Assembly (NCBI GenBank): GCA_046541875.1
Contig: JBKHCL010000002.1
Location: 5,135 to 69,134, forward strand
Source: CAZFPT01 sp046541875
Lineage (GTDB): Bacteria > Planctomycetota > Phycisphaerae > SM23-33
Direction: 5' to 3'
Length of the DNA stretch: 64,000 bases
The position numbers were made by a program, and so were the translations under genes. Below, in pieces: positions 1 to 9,461 of the stretch; position 1 is the stretch's first letter, and each line of letters begins with the position of its first letter. The notes beneath the pieces were generated by a model. It did not search any database. It worked only from the letters and a program-made list of their open reading frames with translations, and was not told where the DNA came from.

Positions 1-1139
1 GGAATCAGCGTTGGAGCCAGGTATTTCCGCAGCAGGTACACCCGATCCAATCGGTCGAGCTTGATGTAGATTATATTGGCGAACAAGAGATATCAGCCTG
101 GTATCATATGATCGATATTCCATTGTGCAGGTCCGTGAAAGTATTGGGTGGAGCTCGCTATGAGTCGACGTCTCTTGTTATGGTGAATGATGCAGAAGAG
201 AATGTGACGTGGTTCCCACCTGAGGGGGGAATAAAGACCCTTGAACCCGGCGAAGCAGACGTCGCATTCGAGCAGGATGACGTACTGCCTTCGATTGGGG
301 TTGTGATAACGCCGTTCGACCAGATCACGATCCGGGCGTCGCGGTCGGAAACCGTGGCGAGGCAGACGTTCAAGGAACTGTCTCCTATCCTGCAGGCCGA
401 GTATCTCGGGGCGGACGTGTTCGTCGGCAATCCCAACCTTAAAATGAGTTCATTGACCAACACGGACCTTCGGTTTGACTATCGCCCCTCACAAACAAGC
501 CAGAGTCTTATCTCGGTATCGTGGTTCAAGAAAGACGTGGTGGATCCAATTGAGTATATTCAGCGATACCAGAGTGTCCTGTATACCACGCCCTTGAACT
601 ATCCGGAGGGCTCGCTGACCGGTTGGGAATTCGAAGTGCGCAAGGATCTTGGTGAAATTCATGAGGCCCTTACGGGACTTGTCCTGGGAGGAAATGCAAC
701 ATTCATACAGTCAGAAGTGACGCTGGCGAAGGAGGAACAGGAAAGGTTGGCGGCGGATAACGTCAAGGCACCCATGGTGAGTCGAGATATGATGAATGCT
801 CCCGAACACCTGTACAATTTATATATGACCTATGACGCCAAGGAACTTGGCACCAAGGTCGGGCTCTTCTATACCGTCCGGGGGGATACGCTTGTAGCCG
901 GGGCCGGTCAGTCCAGCGGGAACTTCATTCCCAACGTCTACGAGACGGAGTATGGCACGTTGAACTTCACGTTGTCCCAGAAGCTCAACGACCACTGGAC
1001 GCTCAAATTCAAGGCCAAGAACCTCCTGAATCCGAAGATTCAGACGGTATATCGGTCCGAGTACATTGGCGATGACGTGGTGCGCAGCTCGTACCGCAAA
1101 GGAATCGACTTCTCGGTGAGTCTCGGGGCGGAGTGGTAG
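1..1139 (+). CDS. TonB-dependent receptor, C-terminal part (5' end outside window)
   Basis: The reading frame is already open at base 3 and runs to a stop at 1139, so the gene begins before the window and the ATG at 108 is internal. The protein shows outer-membrane barrel features: alternating short amphipathic strands, repeated 'FDYRPS', 'GWEFEVRKDLG' and 'LNFTLSQKLNDHWTLKFKAKN' type strands, and a final strand ending in an aromatic-rich 'VSLGAEW', the usual C-terminal beta signal. It would import a scarce ligand across the outer membrane, driven by TonB. The substrate cannot be told from this half. It lies 43 bp upstream of the DUF3450/TtpC/ExbB/ExbD/TonB genes, which probably power it. Confidence 0.88.
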   Translation, partial: NQRWSQVFPQQVHPIQSVELDVDYIGEQEISAWYHMIDIPLCRSVKVLGGARYESTSLVMVNDAEENVTWFPPEGGIKTLEPGEADVAFEQDDVLPSIGVVITPFDQITIRASRSETVARQTFKELSPILQAEYLGADVFVGNPNLKMSSLTNTDLRFDYRPSQTSQSLISVSWFKKDVVDPIEYIQRYQSVLYTTPLNYPEGSLTGWEFEVRKDLGEIHEALTGLVLGGNATFIQSEVTLAKEEQERLAADNVKAPMVSRDMMNAPEHLYNLYMTYDAKELGTKVGLFYTVRGDTLVAGAGQSSGNFIPNVYETEYGTLNFTLSQKLNDHWTLKFKAKNLLNPKIQTVYRSEYIGDDVVRSSYRKGIDFSVSLGAEW

Positions 1140-1182
1140 TCCGAGGCAGCATCAGCGCGGAGAACCCCGCAGGAAGCCAAGC

Positions 1183-2034
1183 ATGAAGGAAGCAGAAATG
1201 GAATCAAAGTCGCAATGGATATCCCGGCCACACCGGATCGGGCTGGTCGTGACGGGCGCAGCGCTGGTGGTCTGCCTGCTGGGTTCGGGGGCGCTGCTGG
1301 CCGAGAAGGACTCCGGCCAGGAGCAATTGGGCACCACGCGCGAGGCCTTGCGGAAGTGGGTAGACACGCGAAAGACCATCTCGCGGACCAAGCACGATCT
1401 CGATGAGACCGTGCAGATGCTCAAGGAGCGGATCGGGGTGGTTCGGGGCGAAGTCCAGTCTCTCAAGCGCAAGACGGAAGAATCCCGATCCGTCATCGCC
1501 GAGCAGGAGAAGAAGCGCGATGAGCTCAAGGCCCGCCTGGAGACGCTCGCCGGCGCTGCCGACTCGCTCAAGCCCACCATCGAAACGCTCGAGAATCGCA
1601 CCGTTGCGCTTCTCGATCGGCTGCCCGCCCACGTTCGCGAGGACCGGATGATCTCCACGTTGAGCAAGACCTTCCGGGGCGATCCGAACGACCCGAATGG
1701 CGTCAAGAAGGGTTCGTTGTCTCAGCGGTTTCAGAACGTCGTGGGCGTGTTGAACAAGCTCAATGAGCTCAGTCGCGAGATCAAGGTTCTTCCTCAGCGG
1801 GTGCTGCTTCCGGATGGCAGGGAGGCCGAGGTGCAGGCCGTCTTCCTTGGTTTCGGACAGGCGTACTATCTGGGCGGTCGTGGCAAGACCGCTGGAATCG
1901 GACGGCTTTCGGATGACGGAAAGTGGACGTGGGTGCCGGCCAACGAGTCGGCCGAGGAGATCGCCCGCGTGATGGCCATCCTGGAAGACGAAAAGCCCGC
2001 CGCATTCGTGCAGGTTCCCATCGAGATCAAATAG
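1183..2034 (+). CDS. DUF3450 family periplasmic coiled-coil protein
   Basis: The 283-residue protein has a signal-anchor near residues 20-40 and then a long charged helix (about 60-165) rich in Lys, Glu and Arg, as in DUF3450 proteins. After that comes a globular tail with 'RVLLPDGREAEVQAVFLGFGQAYYL'-like beta structure. DUF3450 genes sit with TtpC-type ExbB, ExbB, ExbD and TonB in TonB2-type operons, and this gene occupies exactly that place, 18 bp before the TtpC-like gene. Its role is probably structural support of the TonB complex in the periplasm; its biochemical activity is not known. The start is backed by an AGGAAG box about 7 bases upstream. A 'DPNDPNG' run sits near residue 167. Confidence 0.82.
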   Translation: MKEAEMESKSQWISRPHRIGLVVTGAALVVCLLGSGALLAEKDSGQEQLGTTREALRKWVDTRKTISRTKHDLDETVQMLKERIGVVRGEVQSLKRKTEESRSVIAEQEKKRDELKARLETLAGAADSLKPTIETLENRTVALLDRLPAHVREDRMISTLSKTFRGDPNDPNGVKKGSLSQRFQNVVGVLNKLNELSREIKVLPQRVLLPDGREAEVQAVFLGFGQAYYLGGRGKTAGIGRLSDDGKWTWVPANESAEEIARVMAILEDEKPAAFVQVPIEIK

Positions 2035-2052
2035 GCAGGAAGAGACACCCCC

Positions 2053-3783
2053 ATGAAACGGAAGATCGTACTGTTGTTGTTGATTCTGTCGGCTGGTCCG
2101 CTGGTGCTTCTCGCCCAGGAGGCTGACCCTGCCGAGCAAGGTCAGAAACTCACGGACGTCGCCGAGGTCGATCCGAATGTGGACCTCTCCGACGCCAACG
2201 GAGCCGAGATGGATCCCAACGCCGTGGCGGACCCGAACGCCCCCCGGGAGCGAGAGGATTCCGGCGTGCAGTTTCGCCGGGCGGCCAATCGGATCCACCA
2301 ACAGCTGCGTGAGGCGCTGGCCGAGCTGGACGCCCTCAATCAGCACGCCAAAGAGGTGAAGATCCCCCTCAGCAGAAAGCTCAATGAGCTTCAGGCCGAG
2401 CTGAAAGCCGCCCGCAAGGAGAACCTGCAGGCCGCCCGACTGGAAGGCGACCGGAAGCTCGAGGTCAGCAACCTCGAATCGAAGATCGCCGCGCGGAAGG
2501 AAGAGGCCGCCTACCTCACCAACCTCATGGGCGAATACGTCCGCAATCTCGAATCGGTCCTGCATGTGGCTGAGAAGCAGAGGTACGCCGACCCGATCGA
2601 GGCCGTCAAGCAGGCGGCCGACAGTGAGAATCTCCCCCAGCACGAGGTGTACACAACCCAGGCGGACTTCCTGGTGCAGACCATCGATCGCCTGGACGAG
2701 ACGCTGGGGGGTTCTCGCTTCAAAGGCGAGGTGCTGGATGCCAACGGCATCGTGAAGACCGGCACGATCGCCATGGTTGGCCCGGTGGCGATGTTCCGGT
2801 CCACCGATGGGAACGTCGTGGGCAGCGTCGAGCAGAAGCTCGGCTCGGAGCAACCTGCGGTCCTGGCCTACAGCGACCCGGCCCACCGTAAAGCCGCCTC
2901 CGAGGTCGTCAAGACCGGGCGGGGCACGTTCCCGTTCGACCCGTCACTGGGCAACGCCCGGAAGATCGAGGAAACCCAGGATACGATCCTGGAGCACATC
3001 AGCAAGGGCGGGCCGGTCATGTACCCCATTCTCGGGATGGCCGGTGCGGCAATGCTGGTGGTGCTCTTCAAGTGGGTCACCCTGATGATGACGCCCACGC
3101 CCCGCCGCCGGCAGGTCGACGCGCTGCTGCAGACCGTCTCGCGCGGCGACCAGAGCGGCGCCCGCGAACTGGTCGAGCGGATTCGCGGGCCGATCGGGCA
3201 GATGCTGAAAGTCGGCGTCCAACACCTTCGCGAACCGCGTGAGCTGATCGAAGAGGTGATGTACGAAACCATCCTGTCCACGAAGCTCAAGCTCCAGCGC
3301 CTGCTGCCGTTCGTGGCGATCGCGGCTGCCTCGGCCCCGCTGCTGGGCCTGCTGGGTACGGTGACGGGCATTATCAACACCTTCCGCATGATCCGGGTTC
3401 ACGGGGCCGGCGACGTCAAGTCGCTCTCTGGCGGCATTTCCGAAGCCCTGATAACCACGGAGTTCGGGCTCATCGTGGCCATTCCGTCGCTGCTGCTTCA
3501 CGCCTTCCTGTCGCGGAAGGCCAAGGGCATGAGCAACGAGATGGAAAAGACGGCCGTCGAGTTCGTCAACCAGGTGAGCAAGTCCGATATCACCTCCCGC
3601 AATGCGGTGATGGCAGCCGACGCGTCCGAGGTTCTCCCGGGCGACGACTCGGCAAAAACCGAGGGCTCCGACCGGACGCCGCCGCCCGCTCCCAAGCAAG
3701 CATCGGCCGAGGACAAGGACGCCGGGGAGCAAGAGGACTCGACAGACAAACAGGATGATTCGACCCATGAGGAAGACCGGTAG
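2053..3783 (+). CDS. TtpC-like long MotA/TolQ/ExbB proton-channel protein
   Basis: This 576-residue inner-membrane protein has three parts. First is a signal peptide (1-22), followed by a DPN-rich linker and a periplasmic coiled coil (about 75-180). Then comes the MotA/TolQ/ExbB channel domain (about 310-500), with membrane helices near 320-345, 415-440 and 465-490 and the conserved 'SAPLLGLLGTVTGI' motif. The tail (about 520-576) is highly charged and rich in Asp, Glu and Lys. Length and architecture match TtpC, the extra component of TonB2 systems, which relays energy through ExbB/ExbD to TonB. It is followed by a normal-length ExbB carrying the same channel motif, so the complex has two different ExbB-type subunits. 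Confidence 0.87.
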   Translation: MKRKIVLLLLILSAGPLVLLAQEADPAEQGQKLTDVAEVDPNVDLSDANGAEMDPNAVADPNAPREREDSGVQFRRAANRIHQQLREALAELDALNQHAKEVKIPLSRKLNELQAELKAARKENLQAARLEGDRKLEVSNLESKIAARKEEAAYLTNLMGEYVRNLESVLHVAEKQRYADPIEAVKQAADSENLPQHEVYTTQADFLVQTIDRLDETLGGSRFKGEVLDANGIVKTGTIAMVGPVAMFRSTDGNVVGSVEQKLGSEQPAVLAYSDPAHRKAASEVVKTGRGTFPFDPSLGNARKIEETQDTILEHISKGGPVMYPILGMAGAAMLVVLFKWVTLMMTPTPRRRQVDALLQTVSRGDQSGARELVERIRGPIGQMLKVGVQHLREPRELIEEVMYETILSTKLKLQRLLPFVAIAAASAPLLGLLGTVTGIINTFRMIRVHGAGDVKSLSGGISEALITTEFGLIVAIPSLLLHAFLSRKAKGMSNEMEKTAVEFVNQVSKSDITSRNAVMAADASEVLPGDDSAKTEGSDRTPPPAPKQASAEDKDAGEQEDSTDKQDDSTHEEDR

Positions 3784-3795
3784 CGAGCGATCGGG

Positions 3796-4455
3796 ATGGA
3801 CGCACTGACCCAGGAAATCACCAAACTGTTCGAACAGGCCGTCGGGCTTTGGCTCATGGGCGGCTGGGCGATGATCCCCATTGCGATCAACGCGCTGGTG
3901 ATGTTCGCGCTGTCGGTGACGGTCTATCTCCGCCTGCGGGAGACCGGGTTTCGCTCGGTCCGCGAGAAGACCTGGCGGGGATGGATCGATCGCCCCCAGG
4001 AGCGTCGCGGGCCCGTCGGTGAACTGTTGGACTTCGCGATGGGCGCCCAGACGCTGAAGGACATCGAGATTAACTTTGAGGAAATCCGGGCCACCGAGAT
4101 CGCCCCGTTCCAGCGCGACCTGCGCGTGGTTCGCATCTGCGTTGCCGCCGCTCCGCTGCTGGGGCTGCTGGGCACGGTGACGGGCATTCTGGCGACGTTC
4201 GATGCCCTCTCGAAGGGCTCGGGTGGTGAGCAGACCATGGGCATGATCGCCGCCGGGATTTCCGAGGCGCTGGTGACCACCGAGACCGGGCTGATGATCG
4301 CCATTCCGGGTCTGTTCCTCCAGCACGTGCTGTCCCGGAACACCGAGCGGTACAGGGCGTTCCTGGCCCACCTGGAGACCGTCTGCACGCAGACCGTTTA
4401 CCAGCGACTGAAACAGCGAAACCGTACTGCCGACGTGTCGGCCGGGACGCGGTGA
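3796..4455 (+). CDS. exbB: ExbB proton channel subunit
   Basis: A 219-residue MotA/TolQ/ExbB protein with three predicted membrane helices, near residues 15-40, 115-135 and 155-180. The diagnostic 'APLLGLLGTVTGI' and 'GISEALVTTETGLMIAIPGL' motifs line the channel. With ExbD it uses the proton gradient to energise TonB. It is of normal ExbB length, unlike the preceding TtpC-like paralogue, and follows it by 12 bp, in one operon with exbD and tonB. The start codon at 3796 places the first membrane helix at the usual distance from the N terminus. Confidence 0.92.
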   Translation: MDALTQEITKLFEQAVGLWLMGGWAMIPIAINALVMFALSVTVYLRLRETGFRSVREKTWRGWIDRPQERRGPVGELLDFAMGAQTLKDIEINFEEIRATEIAPFQRDLRVVRICVAAAPLLGLLGTVTGILATFDALSKGSGGEQTMGMIAAGISEALVTTETGLMIAIPGLFLQHVLSRNTERYRAFLAHLETVCTQTVYQRLKQRNRTADVSAGTR

Positions 4456-4483
4456 TTCAAGAACCTTACGCAGAGGAAGCCTG

Positions 4484-4894
4484 ATGGGACGCTTTCGGCA
4501 ATCGACAGACGATGAATCCGACTCGGGCGGGATTGATATTTCCCCGCTGATGGACGTCGTGTTCATTCTGCTGATCTTCTTCATCGTGACCACGACGTTC
4601 GTGGAGGAGACCGGCGTGGAGGTGGACAAGCCCCAGGCAGCGTCCAGCCAGATGCTCGAGAAGACCAGCATCATGATCGCCATCACCACCGACGGTGAGG
4701 TCATTTACGGCGGGCGGAAGATCGGCCTGGGCGGCGTTCAGCCGTTGGTGAAACGCGAACTGGCGAAGGAAGAAGTCCCGGTCATCGTGCAGGCCGACCA
4801 GGCGGTTCCCTCGGGGCTGATGGTGCAGGTGATCGACGAGGCCAAGCGAGGCGGCGCCCGGAAGGTGAGCATTGCCACCAGGAAGGGCGAGTGA
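4484..4894 (+). CDS. exbD: ExbD biopolymer transport protein
   Basis: A 136-residue protein with one N-terminal membrane helix (about 22-42) and a periplasmic domain. The sequence 'ISPLMDVVFILLIFFIV' carries Asp24, which corresponds to the membrane Asp essential for proton flow in ExbD (Asp25 in E. coli). The C-terminal domain ends in 'GGARKVSIATRKGE', as is usual. It forms the channel complex with ExbB and the TtpC-like protein. An AGGAAG box precedes the start, and tonB begins 3 bp after the stop. Confidence 0.93.
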   Translation: MGRFRQSTDDESDSGGIDISPLMDVVFILLIFFIVTTTFVEETGVEVDKPQAASSQMLEKTSIMIAITTDGEVIYGGRKIGLGGVQPLVKRELAKEEVPVIVQADQAVPSGLMVQVIDEAKRGGARKVSIATRKGE

Positions 4895-4897
4895 CCC

Positions 4898-5572
4898 ATG
4901 AATCACAGGAAGAGACGCTCCATAGGCCGTTCGATTTTCTACCGCTTCCTGGCGGTGGTCGGGGCGGTTGCGCTGACGCTGGCGTTCTTCCTGTTGCTTC
5001 CGGTCATGCAGCATATCCAGGATGCGATGGACGACGATGACATGATCGTCCGGGAGGTAGCGACCGCCGAGATCGAGCCGCCCCCTGAAATCGAGGAAGA
5101 GGAAGAACCCCCGCCCGAGGAAGAACCCAAGGAAGAGCCCAAGCTGGACACCCAGCCTCAGCCGGCGTCGCTGGCGGAGCTGGATCTCGCACTGGGCGAC
5201 GGAATGGGCGCCGGGACCGGGGCCGGGCAACTGAAGATCGACGTGGCGGATATGCAGACCGTCGCCGGCGACGGTGGAGCCGAGCTGTTCAGCATGGCCG
5301 ACCTCGATCAGAAGCCCCGACCGGTGTTTCAGCCCAGCCCACGCGTTTCGGGCAAGCTGCGACGTCGCACACCCGCGACGGTATATGTGATTTTCATTGT
5401 CGACGAGAACGGCCGCGTCGTTCAGCCCAAAGTGCAACGGTCCACAGACCCCGCCTTCGAACGACCCGCGTTGAACGCGATCAAACGGTGGCGATTTGAA
5501 CCCGGCAAGCGGGGCGGCGAGCCCGTCCGGTTCCGCATGCGTGTCCCTATTACTTTCCCGAAATCCAGATAG
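4898..5572 (+). CDS. tonB: TonB energy transducer
   Basis: A 224-residue protein with a cytoplasmic Arg/Lys-rich N terminus, one membrane helix (about 10-35), a Pro/Glu-rich periplasmic stretch (about 55-85) and a C-terminal TonB domain (about 150-222). That domain holds 'VIFIVDENGRVVQPKV' and 'ALNAIKRWRFEPGKRGG', the hallmark of the TonB fold that grips TonB boxes of outer-membrane receptors. It lies in the exbB-exbD-tonB order and the next gene starts 2 bp after its stop, so translation is probably coupled. The receptor at the left edge is the obvious partner. Confidence 0.92.
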   Translation: MNHRKRRSIGRSIFYRFLAVVGAVALTLAFFLLLPVMQHIQDAMDDDDMIVREVATAEIEPPPEIEEEEEPPPEEEPKEEPKLDTQPQPASLAELDLALGDGMGAGTGAGQLKIDVADMQTVAGDGGAELFSMADLDQKPRPVFQPSPRVSGKLRRRTPATVYVIFIVDENGRVVQPKVQRSTDPAFERPALNAIKRWRFEPGKRGGEPVRFRMRVPITFPKSR

Positions 5573-5574
5573 CT

Positions 5575-7194
5575 ATGAGCCCATTGAGAGTGCGACGTTC
5601 TGATAATGTGTCCTGTTCAGCGGCCGGGTCGATCGGTGCATCGGCGCCTCGGCTGGCGTGGTGTCTTGCGGCGCTGCTGTGCGTGGCGGTGGGGGGGTGT
5701 ACGCTGACCATCGACGGCGAGCCGGTCGTGGAAGTGTCGGACTTCCTCGCGCTGTCCCAGGAAAAGCCCGAGCCCGACGCCAACGAAATCTCGCCCACCA
5801 GCGATGAGCTCACCCGGAAGTACCGGCAGTACAAGATGACCGACGCGGAAAAGGCCGCCTGGAGCGACCCGAACTTCAAACGTCGGTTCGTCGAGAGTTA
5901 CATCGCCGAGACCGAGGTCGAGCCGCCCCTGCGGGAGATGGAACGCCAGCGCGTCGCCGAGATCTTGCCATTGATGGAAGATGGCGAGCTCGACCAGGCC
6001 GAGAAGCTCCTCCAGCGATACCGCGGCGAGGCCTCCAGCGCCGTGTTCGATTACCTGCTGGGAAACCTGTACTTCCAGCGGGAGCAGATCGACCAGGCCG
6101 TCGCGGCGTACAAGGAGGCCACGAAGAAGTACAGGAAGTTCCGCCGGGCCCATCGAAACCTCGGGCTGATCTACGTCCGCATCGGCGAGCACGATAAGGC
6201 GGTGGCCGCCTTGACCCGGGTGATCGAGCTGGGCGGCGGCGACGCGGTGATGTACGGGTTGCTGGGGTTCTCCTACTCGATGACGGAGAAACCGATATCG
6301 GCCGAGAGTGCCTACCGGATGGCCATCCTGATGGACCCCGAAACCGTCGACTGGAAACGCGGACTCGCCAGCAGCTTCTTCCGGCAGAAACGATTCGCCG
6401 AAGCGGTGGCCATCTGCGATCGGATCATCCAGGACGACCTGGGCAACGCCGAGATCTGGATGCTCCAGGCCAACGCGTACATCGGCATGGGCAAGCCCCT
6501 CCAGGCGGCTGAGAATTACGAATTCGTCGATCGGTTGGGCAAGAGCAACATCGCAAGCCTCAGCATGCTGGGCGATATCTACATCAACGAGAAACTCTAC
6601 GAGATGGCCGCCAGTTCGTACGTCCGTGCGATGGAGAGGACGCCTTCGGCAGATACGAAGGATCCCAACGCCCAGGCGAAGGTCGCCGGGATGCTCGAGC
6701 GGAATACCGACCGGATCATCCGGGCGGCGAAAGTGATGGCCGCCCGCGGCGCACTCGATGCCACCGAGACCCTCCTGCAGACCCTCCGAGAGCAACGGCG
6801 GGAGTATCTCGAGAAGGGCGATCGGAAGGACCTGCTCAAACTCGAAGCCCGTATCGCGGTGGCCCGCGGCGCCGACGAGAAACAGGTGAAGATTCTTGAA
6901 GAAATCGTCCGCCTGGACCCCATGGACGGCGAGGCCCTCATGCTGCTGGGTCGACACTACGCCAACGCGCCGGGAGACAAACGGGACATCGAAAAGGCGA
7001 TCTTCTACTACGAACTGGCGGAGAAGAACGAGAAATTCGAAGCCGACGCCAAGGTGCAGCACGCACAGCTTCTGGTGCGGGAAGAGGAATACGACAAGGC
7101 GATCCCGCTGCTGAAGAGCGCCCAGTCGATCCAGTACCGCGACAACGTGCAGAAGTACCTCGAACAGGTCCAGCGTATCGCCAAGCAGCGATAG
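5575..7194 (+). CDS. TPR-repeat lipoprotein of the TonB operon
   Basis: A 539-residue protein with a long n-region, a hydrophobic stretch and a lipobox ending 'VAVGGC', so it is predicted to be lipidated at about Cys42. The rest is built of tetratricopeptide repeats (about residues 125-530), for example 'AVFDYLLGNLYFQREQIDQA' and 'AHRNLGLIYVRIGEHDKAVA'. A TPR protein closes TonB2/TtpC operons in other bacteria, where it is thought to help the complex assemble. The same position here supports that role, but the exact partner is unknown. It contains DPN-type motifs like many exported proteins in this window. Confidence 0.85.
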   Translation: MSPLRVRRSDNVSCSAAGSIGASAPRLAWCLAALLCVAVGGCTLTIDGEPVVEVSDFLALSQEKPEPDANEISPTSDELTRKYRQYKMTDAEKAAWSDPNFKRRFVESYIAETEVEPPLREMERQRVAEILPLMEDGELDQAEKLLQRYRGEASSAVFDYLLGNLYFQREQIDQAVAAYKEATKKYRKFRRAHRNLGLIYVRIGEHDKAVAALTRVIELGGGDAVMYGLLGFSYSMTEKPISAESAYRMAILMDPETVDWKRGLASSFFRQKRFAEAVAICDRIIQDDLGNAEIWMLQANAYIGMGKPLQAAENYEFVDRLGKSNIASLSMLGDIYINEKLYEMAASSYVRAMERTPSADTKDPNAQAKVAGMLERNTDRIIRAAKVMAARGALDATETLLQTLREQRREYLEKGDRKDLLKLEARIAVARGADEKQVKILEEIVRLDPMDGEALMLLGRHYANAPGDKRDIEKAIFYYELAEKNEKFEADAKVQHAQLLVREEEYDKAIPLLKSAQSIQYRDNVQKYLEQVQRIAKQR

Positions 7195-7247
7195 GCTCAG
7201 GCCGACGCCGTCGCGACCGGCGACGGTGGGAACGGGAGGTCAGTGAC

Positions 7248-9461
7248 ATGAGAGAGATGAACGGACAACGGAGGATTGGTCTGTTGTGCGCAGCCGTTGC
7301 GCTTTGCCTCGCGACGATGCCCGCGTTGGTTCGCGCTGCGCCCGACGAAACGTCCGAGCAGGGGCTGATCAAGCTGAACTTCCCCGAACAGCTCGATCTG
7401 AAGGATCTGATCGACTACATCTCCAAGCGGAACAAGGTCAACTTCCTGTACGACGTGCGCCACGTCACCGGCAAGAGCGTGACGCTCATCGCCCCGCAGA
7501 AGGTGCCCGCCGACTCGCTGATGACGCTGCTGGACAGCATCCTTCGCATGAAGGGACTGCAGCTGACGAAGGACGAGACGGGCATGCTGCGAATCACGAT
7601 GGCCCAGTCGGTGACTGCCACCTCCAGCGGATTGCGCAAAGATCCCAACGCCGCCGACGTCCCTGGTCGGGCGGTGACGCGGGTGTTCACGCTGGAACAC
7701 GCCAAACCCGAAACCGTCGAGGGCGTCATCAAGCCCTTCCTCGCCGCCGCAACCGCCAACGTCATCGAGCTGCCGCAGCACCAGCGAATGATCGTGACCG
7801 ATTACGCCTCGAACATGAAACGCGTCGCCGAGATGGTCGCCCTGGTCGATCAGCCCGCTCGCGAGGCGACGCTGCGGTTTGTGTCCATCCGCAACGTCGA
7901 GGCCAAGACGATTGCCGCCGATGTCAGGAAGCTGCTGCAGGGGAAGGGGCAGACCAGCGGAACGACCAACGAAGCGTCGCTGCATCCAGATGATCGGGGC
8001 AACCGCGTGGTCGTTATCGGGAGCGAATCGGACGTCTCGGAAGTCCTGGATCTGATCCGCTCGCTGGATGCGCCTCTGAATCGCAAGAAGACGATCTATC
8101 GCTTTGAGGTGGCCTCGGCGGGTCGCGTGGACGACCTGGTCCGGAAGCTCATCGGCAAGGTGGCGGCCCAGCAGTTCTACGAGGCTGCCGTCGATGCCGA
8201 ATCCAATGTACTGATCGTCACCGCCACGCCGGAGGTCCACCAGCAGATCGAACTGGTCCGCGAGATGGTCGACAAACCCACGCCCCAGACGCAGAGCCCC
8301 ATCCGCTTCTACAAGCTGGAGAACGCCAAAGCCGCCGATGTGCTGGGCACGCTGCGGAATATCGAGGGCGAAGGCGGCCTGGGCGAGGCGAACCTTGAGG
8401 GGGCCAGCGGAAAGGACGAGGACGGACTGGCCATCGAAGGACCCACGCCGCGAAAGGTCAACCGCCCGTCCAACGGCGGCTATGAGGAGCTTCGGGGTGG
8501 CAACCAGAAGGGCGGGGCGGTGCGGATGGGCGAGGCCCGTCTGTTGGCCGACGAGGCGACCAATACGATCATCGTCGTCGCCACGCCCTCCATGCACGCC
8601 CTGTACCGCAAGCTCATCGAACGGCTGGACGTGCGACGCCCGCAGGTGCTGGTCGAAGCCACCGTCGTCACGCTGGACACCACCGATGATTTCGCCCTGG
8701 GCGTGGAGGTCTCCTGGGGCAACGACGTGGACAGCGGCGCGGGCAGGGTGCTCACGTTCAGCTCGTTCGGACTGTCCACCGTTGACGCCTCGACGGGTCG
8801 ACTGGCCATCACCCCGGGGACGGGCTTCAACGGGGCGCTGATCAGCGCCGACGTAGCCGACGTGGTCATCCGGGCCCTGCAGACCGACAAACGCGCGAAG
8901 GTCGTCTCCCGCCCCAGCGTGCTGATCAACGACAACGCCACCGGTACGCTGGTGTCCGAGAGCGAGGAGCCATTCGCCAGCGTCAACGCGTCCAACACGG
9001 TGGCCACCACGAGCTTCGCCGGCTACACCGCAGCGGGAACGAAGATGGTGATTACCCCGCAGATCAGCGAGGGCGAGCACCTCAAGCTGGAATACGAGAT
9101 CACGCTGAGCAGCTTCGGCGAGGACGCCTCCGAATCGCTCCCGCCCTCGCGCCAGACCAACTCGCTGGCCAGCGAAGCGACCATCCCCGACGGACATACC
9201 ATCATCGTCGGCGGCCTCACTCGGGAAGACTTCAACGAGACCGTCGACCGGATCCCGATCCTGGGCGAGATCCCGATTCTCGAATATCTCGCCTCCAACC
9301 GCGATGTTAACAAACGCCAGACCACGCTGTTCGTGTTTCTGCGGGCCGTGATTCTGCGGGACGACCAGTTCCGCCGTCTCAAAAGCCTCTCCGAAGCCAG
9401 CGTCCGCGAGGCGAAGCTCCAAAGCCGCCTCCCCCACAGCGACCCGGTCACGATTCCGTAA
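7248..9461 (+). CDS. gspD: Type II secretion system secretin GspD
   Basis: A 737-residue outer-membrane secretin. A signal peptide ends near 'VRAAPDE' (about residue 30). N-terminal N0/N1/N2/N3 ring domains follow, for example 'KLNFPEQLDLKDLIDYISK' at the start and 'VFTLEHAKPETVEGVIKPFL' near 155. The C-terminal secretin domain (about 440-690) contains 'RPQVLVEATVVTL', 'VVSRPSVLINDNATG' and 'TIIVGGLTREDFNETVDRIPILGEIPILEYLF'-type sequence. It forms the export gate of the type II system. A GGGAGGT box supports the ATG at 7248. It sits 53 bp after the TonB-operon TPR gene, and gspE overlaps its stop by one base. Confidence 0.93.
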   Translation: MREMNGQRRIGLLCAAVALCLATMPALVRAAPDETSEQGLIKLNFPEQLDLKDLIDYISKRNKVNFLYDVRHVTGKSVTLIAPQKVPADSLMTLLDSILRMKGLQLTKDETGMLRITMAQSVTATSSGLRKDPNAADVPGRAVTRVFTLEHAKPETVEGVIKPFLAAATANVIELPQHQRMIVTDYASNMKRVAEMVALVDQPAREATLRFVSIRNVEAKTIAADVRKLLQGKGQTSGTTNEASLHPDDRGNRVVVIGSESDVSEVLDLIRSLDAPLNRKKTIYRFEVASAGRVDDLVRKLIGKVAAQQFYEAAVDAESNVLIVTATPEVHQQIELVREMVDKPTPQTQSPIRFYKLENAKAADVLGTLRNIEGEGGLGEANLEGASGKDEDGLAIEGPTPRKVNRPSNGGYEELRGGNQKGGAVRMGEARLLADEATNTIIVVATPSMHALYRKLIERLDVRRPQVLVEATVVTLDTTDDFALGVEVSWGNDVDSGAGRVLTFSSFGLSTVDASTGRLAITPGTGFNGALISADVADVVIRALQTDKRAKVVSRPSVLINDNATGTLVSESEEPFASVNASNTVATTSFAGYTAAGTKMVITPQISEGEHLKLEYEITLSSFGEDASESLPPSRQTNSLASEATIPDGHTIIVGGLTREDFNETVDRIPILGEIPILEYLASNRDVNKRQTTLFVFLRAVILRDDQFRRLKSLSEASVREAKLQSRLPHSDPVTIP

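Noticed and set aside
2944..4704. Long - strand open frame opposite the ExbB genes
   Set aside because: It mirrors the codon bias of the + strand genes, is rich in Arg, Gly and Asp, and has no domain; the + strand families are certain.
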